Origin: an uncultured Collinsella sp. | Lineage (GTDB): Bacteria; Actinomycetota; Coriobacteriia; Coriobacteriales; Coriobacteriaceae | Assembly: GCA_902494245.1 (NCBI GenBank) | Contig: CABUSR010000003.1 | Span: forward strand, 1-64,000 | Direction: 5' to 3' | Length of the DNA: 64,000 nt | Part shown: positions 59,009 to 64,000 of the stretch, piece after piece | Layout: each line of letters begins with the position of its first letter | Position numbering within the stretch: the first letter of the stretch is position 1 | The notes under the pieces: model-generated | The model's input: the letters and a program-made list of their open reading frames with translations, nothing else | What the model was told of the DNA's origin: nothing | Database searches by the model: none | Translations under genes and position numbers: made by a program

Positions 59009-59791
59009 ATGGACAAACGAGATCTTGAGCAATTGCTAAGTGACGTGGCAGACGGAAGCATTATGCCGGCCGATGCCCTCACGCGCATCCAGACGGCGCC
59101 GACCGCCGACCTGGGCTTTGCACAGCTCGATCTTTCGCGCGGGGTGCGCCAGGGAGCCGGCGAGGTTGTCTACGGTGCCGGTAAAACCGCCGAGCAGATT
59201 ACCGCCATTATCGAAGCGCTGCGCAATGCCGGCCAGGAGCGCGTCCTGGTCACGCGCCTGGACAGCGAAAAAGCAGCCCGCACCTCGGAGCTCCTCGGCA
59301 ACGGCATCGACCTGGGATATATCCCGAACGCACAGCTCGCCCTCGTTGGCGGCAAGCCCTCCCCTACTGGCAACGGACGCATCGTCGTCGCCTGCGCCGG
59401 CACGAGCGACCTGCCCGTCGCCGAGGAAGCCGCGTTGACGGCCGAGTTCTATGGCAACGAGGTCGACCGCCTCTACGACGTAGGCGTCGCCGGCCTGCAC
59501 CGCCTACTCGCGCATGCCGAGGAACTTGCCCAGGCACAGGTGGTCATCGCCATCGCCGGCATGGAGGGCGCGTTGGCGAGCGTTATCGGCGGCCTGGTGA
59601 GCTGTCCGGTCATCGCCGTTCCCACCAGCGTGGGCTACGGCGCAAGTTTTGGTGGCGTAGCCGCACTGCTCGCCATGCTCAACTCCTGTGCCAGCGGCGT
59701 ATCGGTCGTCAATATCGACAACGGCTTTGGCGCCGCTTACCAGGCAAGTCTTATCAATCATCTGAGCGCCGGCACACCCCGCGCCCGCTAA
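59009..59791 (+). CDS. larB: Nickel-pincer cofactor biosynthesis protein LarB
   Basis: LarB carboxylates and hydrolyses nicotinic acid adenine dinucleotide, the first step to the nickel-pincer cofactor of lactate racemase. The 260-residue protein has the PurE/NCAIR-mutase-like domain ('RIVVACAGTSDLPVAEEAALTAEFYGNEVDRLYDVGVAGLHRLL' and 'VSCPVIAVPTSVGYGASFGGVAALLAML'). AAGGGA lies 7 nt before the ATG. It is followed 10 bases later by larC. Confidence 0.93.
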   Translation: MDKRDLEQLLSDVADGSIMPADALTRIQTAPTADLGFAQLDLSRGVRQGAGEVVYGAGKTAEQITAIIEALRNAGQERVLVTRLDSEKAARTSELLGNGIDLGYIPNAQLALVGGKPSPTGNGRIVVACAGTSDLPVAEEAALTAEFYGNEVDRLYDVGVAGLHRLLAHAEELAQAQVVIAIAGMEGALASVIGGLVSCPVIAVPTSVGYGASFGGVAALLAMLNSCASGVSVVNIDNGFGAAYQASLINHLSAGTPRAR

Positions 59792-59801
59792 GGAGCATTC
59801 C

Positions 59802-60713
59802 ATGTCCAATCATCAGCACACGCTTATCATCGACGGCACCTCGGGCATCAGCGGCGATATGACCGTCGCGGCCCTGCTCGACCTGGGCGCCAGCGAGGAG
59901 CACCTGCGCGAACAGCTCGCCACACTGCCGGTCGACGGCTTTACGATCGCCGTCACGCGCGTAAACAAGCATGGCATCGACGCCTGCGATTTCGACGTTC
60001 AGCTGGCAGAAGAGCTCGAGAACCACGACCACGACATGGCATGGCTCTACGGCAACGAAGCAGCTGCCGAGCACACGCACGAGCACGAGCACCACCATCA
60101 TGACCATGACGAGCATGAGCACTGCCATGAGCATGATCATGAGACCCACGGCCATGGCCACGAGGGTCACCATCACGCCCACCACCATCACCACCGTTCT
60201 TTGGCGGACGTCACCGCCATCATCGACGGCTCGCAGTTAAGCGATGGCGCCAAGCGTCGTGCGCACGCCATCTTTACCGCGCTCGCCGCCTCCGAGGCCA
60301 AGGCCCACGGCAAAACGCCCGAGACCGTCATGTTCCACGAGGTAGGCGCCGTCGATTCCATCGTCGACGTCTGCTCTGTCGCCATCTGCCTCGATGACCT
60401 GGGCATCGAGGATATTGTCGTCGAGTCGCTCTCCGAGGGCCACGGCACCATCCACTGTGCCCACGGCCTCATGCCCATTCCCGTCCCCGCCGTTGTCAAC
60501 CTATGCCAGGCGGGCAATATCGCCCTCACGCCCGTACCGGTCGCCGGCGAGCTCGTGACGCCCACGGGCGCCGCCATCGTCGCCGCGCTGCACACGTCCG
60601 AGCACCTGCCGGCACGCTACCGCATCGAAGCCGTCGGCTACGGCGCCGGCAAGCGTCCCTACGAGGGTTGCTCCGGCACGCTCCGTTGCCTGCTTGTTCA
60701 AGTGGATGCATAA
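59802..60713 (+). CDS. larC: Nickel insertase LarC, N-terminal (LarC1-like) part only
   Basis: LarC inserts nickel into the cofactor. The 303-residue protein has the conserved start 'TLIIDGTSGISGDMTVAALLDLG' and 'FHEVGAVDSIVDVCSVAICLDDLG', 'PTGAAIVAALH' and 'GYGAGKRPYEGCSGTLRCLL'. Between them is a very His/Asp/Glu-rich stretch (about residues 87-132), a probable nickel store. The usual LarC2 domain after that point is missing: the frame stops and the next gene begins 2 bases later, with no LarC2-like sequence in other frames. Lactobacillus LarC has LarC1 and LarC2 joined by a frameshift. Confidence 0.88.
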   Translation: MSNHQHTLIIDGTSGISGDMTVAALLDLGASEEHLREQLATLPVDGFTIAVTRVNKHGIDACDFDVQLAEELENHDHDMAWLYGNEAAAEHTHEHEHHHHDHDEHEHCHEHDHETHGHGHEGHHHAHHHHHRSLADVTAIIDGSQLSDGAKRRAHAIFTALAASEAKAHGKTPETVMFHEVGAVDSIVDVCSVAICLDDLGIEDIVVESLSEGHGTIHCAHGLMPIPVPAVVNLCQAGNIALTPVPVAGELVTPTGAAIVAALHTSEHLPARYRIEAVGYGAGKRPYEGCSGTLRCLLVQVDA

Positions 60714-60715
60714 CC

Positions 60716-61255
60716 ATGGATGCCCGCAAAGAAAAAAGCCGCGCCGCTATTGTCACGGCGTTTTCCGAGCTCCTTCGCGAGGAGGACTACGGCAAGATCA
60801 CTGTCGGCAACATCATCGCTCGCGCCCACGTAGGCCGCGCGACATTCTACGGCCTCTTTAAGAGCAAAGACGACCTACTGTCCGAGCTCGTGAGCGACAT
60901 CTGCACCCACGCCCTCGACGACGATGGTACGCCGCTCGACGACCCACTCGTGCAAGTCGAGCATATCCTCAACAACCTCTGGGAGCGCCGTCAGGGCGTA
61001 CGAGCCCTCGTAGCCGGTGCCGGCTCACGCGTCTTCGCCGACTGTCTCCGCAAGACCATCATGTCGCGCGCAGCCGAAACCGTCCCCGTCGACCCCGCAG
61101 GCCCCGCCGCCACCATGGACCGCAGCTTCTTACTACACCACATAGCCTCAAGCTTCGTAGGAATGGTCCAATGGTGGGCCTGGCACAACTTCCAAGCAGC
61201 CAAAGCCGACGTAGCCAAAGACTACCTCTCAGCCATAAAGCCCCTCTTCACCTAA
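60716..61255 (+). CDS. TetR-family regulator in the lar operon
   Basis: The 179-residue protein begins 'MDARKEKSRAAIVTAFSELLREEDYGKITVGNIIARAHVGRATFYGLFKSKDDLLSELV', a TetR helix-turn-helix, followed by a helical effector domain ('FLLHHIASSFVGMVQWWAWHNFQ'). The start is 2 bases after the larC stop, so it is translated from the same message. It may control lar genes through the palindromes at 58917, though lactobacilli use a Crp/Fnr-type LarR instead. Confidence 0.85.
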   Translation: MDARKEKSRAAIVTAFSELLREEDYGKITVGNIIARAHVGRATFYGLFKSKDDLLSELVSDICTHALDDDGTPLDDPLVQVEHILNNLWERRQGVRALVAGAGSRVFADCLRKTIMSRAAETVPVDPAGPAATMDRSFLLHHIASSFVGMVQWWAWHNFQAAKADVAKDYLSAIKPLFT

Positions 61256-61411
61256 GTAAGAAGCTCATCCCAAATCATCGACCCAACCCAGGGCTCCGCG
61301 CATCCCAAAGTGTCACTCGCGCTTCAACGCCCCCACCAGCAACAAGCCCCTCCCATCCAAATTCAGATATATATGTTGGGTTGCTTGTTCGAATACAGCC
61401 AAGAATGCCCA

Positions 61412-61536
61412 GGGCTCGGTAGGGGTTAACTTTCCAACGCACTCCGCAGGACGCAAAAAGGCTCGCCGCACGAAGTGCGCAGCGAGCCTTTTTGCATGTC
61501 CGAGGACGCGTTGGAAAGTTAACCCCTACCGAGCCC
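61412..61536. repeat. Nested palindrome and bidirectional terminator in the lar locus
   Basis: Outer arms of 29 bp are perfect (61412-61440 and 61508-61536, start GGGCTCGGTAGGGGTTAACT). An inner stem (GCAAAAAGGCTCGC and complement, 61453-61495) has T-runs on both strands and so should stop both converging lar transcripts. Confidence 0.9.
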
Positions 61537-61560
61537 GGACCTTATAGAGCCGTCCTTTGA

Positions 61561-62292
61561 CTAGAACATGCCCAAGAAACCATGCACAAACAGCGCGGCC
61601 AGAGCGGCACCGACAAACGGAGCGATGCCAGGAACAAGCAGGCCGTACTTCCAGTTGTTGTCGGCCTTGTTCTTGATCGGCAGCACCTGATAGGCCATGC
61701 GAGGACCAAGGTCACGAGCCTGGTTCATGGCGAAGCCAGTAATGCCGCCCATGCCCATGCCAACAGCCCAAACGATCAGACCGACGCAGATGGCGAGCAT
61801 CAGAACGTTCTCGCCAGCACGGTTAGCAGCAGCAAGGATGGCGCTGATGAACACGAAGGTGCAGATAGCCTCGCAGAAGAAGTTGCGGGCATAGTTCGTG
61901 CCCTCGGTGGTGGGGTTGGTCGAGAAGATGTTGCGCTGAGCAATGGGATCGATGACACCATCGGAAGCCTTGAACTCATCGGCATACATCAACCACGCGA
62001 TCACGGCACCCGCAAAGCCGCCGAGCATATCAGCAACCATGAAGGGGATGCAACTGCTCCACGGCACCAGGCCGACGACGCACTGGGCAAGTACCATGGC
62101 GGGGTTCATGCACACGGCGCCGCCAAAGACAAACAGGCAAACCGAGATGCCAAAAGACCAGGTGGTGATGGCAAACATGTGGCCGGAGCCCTGATACTTG
62201 GTGCCCTTAAGCACGGTATCGCAGTGCACGCCCACGCCAAAGATGATCATGAGGGCCGTTGCGCCGAATTCGCAGAGGAGTTTGGTAAGCAT
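61561..62292 (-). CDS. larD: Aquaglyceroporin-like lactate channel (LarD/GlpF family)
   Basis: The 243-residue protein has six membrane helices and two half-helix loops of the MIP family. The first signature is 'MNPA' (N63-P64-A65). The second, normally NPARD, is 'NQARDLGPR' (Q191 for Pro). In Lactobacillus, LarD is an aquaglyceroporin for lactic acid in the lar operon. Here it lies 49 bases downstream of larA, in the same operon, so lactate passage is the likely job. The Pro-to-Gln change is unusual and may alter the pore. Confidence 0.82.
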   Translation of the reverse strand: MLTKLLCEFGATALMIIFGVGVHCDTVLKGTKYQGSGHMFAITTWSFGISVCLFVFGGAVCMNPAMVLAQCVVGLVPWSSCIPFMVADMLGGFAGAVIAWLMYADEFKASDGVIDPIAQRNIFSTNPTTEGTNYARNFFCEAICTFVFISAILAAANRAGENVLMLAICVGLIVWAVGMGMGGITGFAMNQARDLGPRMAYQVLPIKNKADNNWKYGLLVPGIAPFVGAALAALFVHGFLGMF

Positions 62293-62341
62293 AAAACCTT
62301 ATCTTTCTTGTCGGTTATAAACGATTCGTTTAGGCCGCGTA

Positions 62342-63619
62342 CTAGTGCTGAGCGACGACAACGCCCAGGCCATCGGGAATGACGGCCACCTTGGCATCGG
62401 CACCCTTCATCTCAAAGGCGAGCCTGAGCGCCTCCTCGATAGTGTTGACCGGCGTCATGTGCATATCCTTGATCATCTGGTGATCGCACAGGTCGGTGAC
62501 CATGATCACAGGGTGATGCGCCAGGATGCGGGCAAAGATCTGGCTCGTCCACTGGTCGGGCAGGGTCTCGTCCTTGGGACGTTCGATGCAGGCACGCTCA
62601 AACTCCGCCGGATCGTTGTCGGCGATGTTGTGATAGAAGCCCTCGCCACCGTGACCGTCGGCACAGCCGGCGACGTCGATGATCACACCGCCCTCGGGAA
62701 GCGTAGCCTCGGCAGAGCACATGCCCTTCACGGCCTGGTAGATGTTCTGGTCGAGCGGGTAGCCGCCGTTGGTGGTGATGGCAATCTCGCACTCGACGGG
62801 CTCAACGCCGGCAAGGCTCTTCACGAACTCGCAGCCAGCCTCGTGCGCCTTGTGGATATCGCCGGCAAAGGAACCGATGACCTCGTGCTTGCCGTTGAGT
62901 ACCACGTTAAGCACAAAGGCAAGGTGAGCCATCTCGGCGGCGGCAAACATGTCCTCGCTCACGTGGTTGTGGCACAGGTTGCCGGCACGCGAATGGGAAT
63001 CGTTCACAAACTGACCGTTGTGGTTGTACATGATGGTCTTGTAGCTGGCGATGCCAGGCAGGACGGACTTGCGGCTGCCAGAGAAACCGGCAAAGAAGTG
63101 CGGCTCAATAAAGCCCTCGGCAAGCAGCAGATCGCAATCGGCAGCAATCTTGTTGATGATGCACTCGCCGCCAGAAGGCAGGGTGCCGATCTTTTTCATC
63201 ATGCTGTCATCGGTCGCGACGTGCATAACGATTTCCTCGTTGGCAACGATCTCCTCGCCGTACTTGTTGACGAGTTCCTCGTGCGTCGACGGACGGTGCA
63301 TACCCGTAGCAACCAAAATACGCACTCGAGCCTCGGGTGCAGCGGAATGGATGTGATGCAGCAGAATAGGCATCGTCACACGCGAGGGAACGGGGCGCGT
63401 ATGATCGGAGCTAATAATGACGATATCCTTCTTGCCAGCACAAAGCTCCTCGAGCGAAGGCGAACCATAAGGGTTGGCAAGCGACTCCTCTACCAGCTCT
63501 TCCTGCGATTTCGTGGTCTTAAACTCGTTTTGATGACCTTCCATCACACCCGCGAAATTCTTATCCTCGAGCTCCAGATGCAACGTCTTGTGGTCAAACG
63601 GTAGTTCACATTCAAACAA
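62342..63619 (-). CDS. larA: Lactate racemase LarA
   Basis: LarA interconverts D- and L-lactate with a covalently bound nickel-pincer nucleotide. From TTG at 63619 the protein has 425 residues, the usual size. It starts 'MFECELPFDHKTLHLELEDKNFAGV' and carries 'SSDHTRPVPSRV', 'EPHFFAGFSGSRKSVLPGIA' (the Lys that holds the cofactor is the K of SRK) and conserved His. A longer ATG frame reaching 63991 has no Shine-Dalgarno match and no similarity. AAGAGGG lies about 9 nt before the TTG. LarB and larC are on the other side of the convergent terminator. LarE, needed for sulfur transfer, is not in the window. Confidence 0.92.
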   Translation of the reverse strand: MFECELPFDHKTLHLELEDKNFAGVMEGHQNEFKTTKSQEELVEESLANPYGSPSLEELCAGKKDIVIISSDHTRPVPSRVTMPILLHHIHSAAPEARVRILVATGMHRPSTHEELVNKYGEEIVANEEIVMHVATDDSMMKKIGTLPSGGECIINKIAADCDLLLAEGFIEPHFFAGFSGSRKSVLPGIASYKTIMYNHNGQFVNDSHSRAGNLCHNHVSEDMFAAAEMAHLAFVLNVVLNGKHEVIGSFAGDIHKAHEAGCEFVKSLAGVEPVECEIAITTNGGYPLDQNIYQAVKGMCSAEATLPEGGVIIDVAGCADGHGGEGFYHNIADNDPAEFERACIERPKDETLPDQWTSQIFARILAHHPVIMVTDLCDHQMIKDMHMTPVNTIEEALRLAFEMKGADAKVAVIPDGLGVVVAQH

Positions 63620-64000
63620 TGACGAGCGCCCTCTTCCTTTCAACTGACACACTAGATTAACCGTTGGAAGGATACGCCGCTCACCGAAAAACACCACCGT
63701 CCACCGACTCGTTAACACAACGTTCATATTTGACCCACAACAAAACGGCCGCGATCCCAAACGGGACCGCGGCCGCAACAGTCGTAAGGCGAGAAGCGCC
63801 AAATGCATCTCAATCCCGATCGATAAGACGCGAGGCGCGAAGCGCCAAACGCGCCGCCGGGACAGACCCCATCCTAAACGCGCGAAGCGCACCATTATTC
63901 TCCTCAGCCCCAATCCCTGAAGACCGAGGACGAAGGGGCCCGATGGGTTTCCCTCTGAATGCATTCCGCAGCACGAAGCCCCCCTATCCACAGCTCCGAA
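63620..64000. other. Intergenic region at the window end
   Basis: I see no supported gene in this stretch. It holds the larA promoter area and a terminator for a gene beyond the window. From 63787 onward short words such as GCGCGAAGCGCC are repeated several times, and a GGGACAG motif appears at 63860. Confidence 0.5.
63746..63775 (-). terminator. Rho-independent terminator of a gene beyond the window
   Basis: CGGCCGCG and CGCGGCCG (with TCCC/GGGA inside) enclose AAAC, followed on the minus strand by TTTTGTTG. It would end a minus-strand transcript arriving from outside. Confidence 0.7.

Noticed and set aside
60713..60900. LarC2 by programmed frameshift after larC
   Set aside because: Other frames here carry the TetR start and no LarC2-like residues.
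63620..63991. 124-residue N-terminal extension of LarA
   Set aside because: The extra part crosses a terminator and a repeat and makes LarA far longer than its family. TTG at 63619 gives the usual length.

Overview
The window reads as chromosome of a gut actinobacterium of the class Coriobacteriia, most like Collinsella. The grounds are the high GC content, the gene repertoire (sortase-type pili, a GPH-transported pectin pathway, lar genes, a Feo cluster) and the very palindrome-rich intergenic DNA. The species is inferred from gene content; no marker gene was aligned. I see no rRNA, tRNA, CRISPR array or intact insertion sequence.

Layout. 0-4.2 kb: the start of a pilus/adhesin operon (sorted beta-helix adhesin, then a pilin cut by the window edge). 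4.7-12.6 kb: HAD phosphatase, MFS exporter, moaA with a moaC-mobB fusion, an orphan nuclease-fold protein and a MATE exporter. 12.6-14.1 kb: a decayed patch with two remnants of the same C-terminal protein tail, a broken antitoxin and an intact antitoxin/PIN-toxin pair. 14.1-20.5 kb: ligA, an HtrA-type protease, and an atypical OmpR-type regulator beside a glutamine synthetase homologue that lacks three metal ligands. 20.6-23.8 kb: LacI regulator, KDG kinase and KDPG aldolase. 24.1-26.4 kb: a GntR regulator and an AAA ATPase preceded by a decamer tandem repeat. 26.7-30.8 kb: IlvD/Edd-family dehydratase, gluconate-type permease and a FadR-type regulator. 31.0-52.1 kb: a pectin/uronate island. 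52.2-55.6 kb: Feo iron uptake. 55.8-58.9 kb: an HPr-like protein, aspS and serB. 59.0-63.6 kb: a lactate-racemase (lar) locus.

How the genes fit together. Galacturonate goes through UxaC, UxaB and UxaA to 2-keto-3-deoxygluconate (KDG). Unsaturated uronates released by the GH105 hydrolase go through a DhuI/DhuD pair to KDG. Aldonates imported by the GntP permease can reach KDG through the IlvD-family dehydratase. KdgK and Eda then split KDG-phosphate into pyruvate and glyceraldehyde-3-phosphate. The polygalacturonase, pectin esterases and GH105 show no signal peptides, so the cell probably imports short oligosaccharides and finishes them inside. A GTGAACGTTCAC palindrome with a central CG precedes dhuD, GH105, the GPH transporter and uxaC. 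The LacI protein at 52.1 kb is the likeliest reader. A second, separate element (TGAACGG repeated about 21 bp apart) lies upstream of several of the same promoters.

The most unusual points are the pseudo-glutamine synthetase next to a GlnR-like orphan regulator, HPr with Asp at position 46, the paired upstream element, the CE8-esterase and MoaC-MobB fusions, and many large nested intergenic palindromes. Starts were chosen by Shine-Dalgarno position where stated. Motif calls are by eye and no database search was possible.
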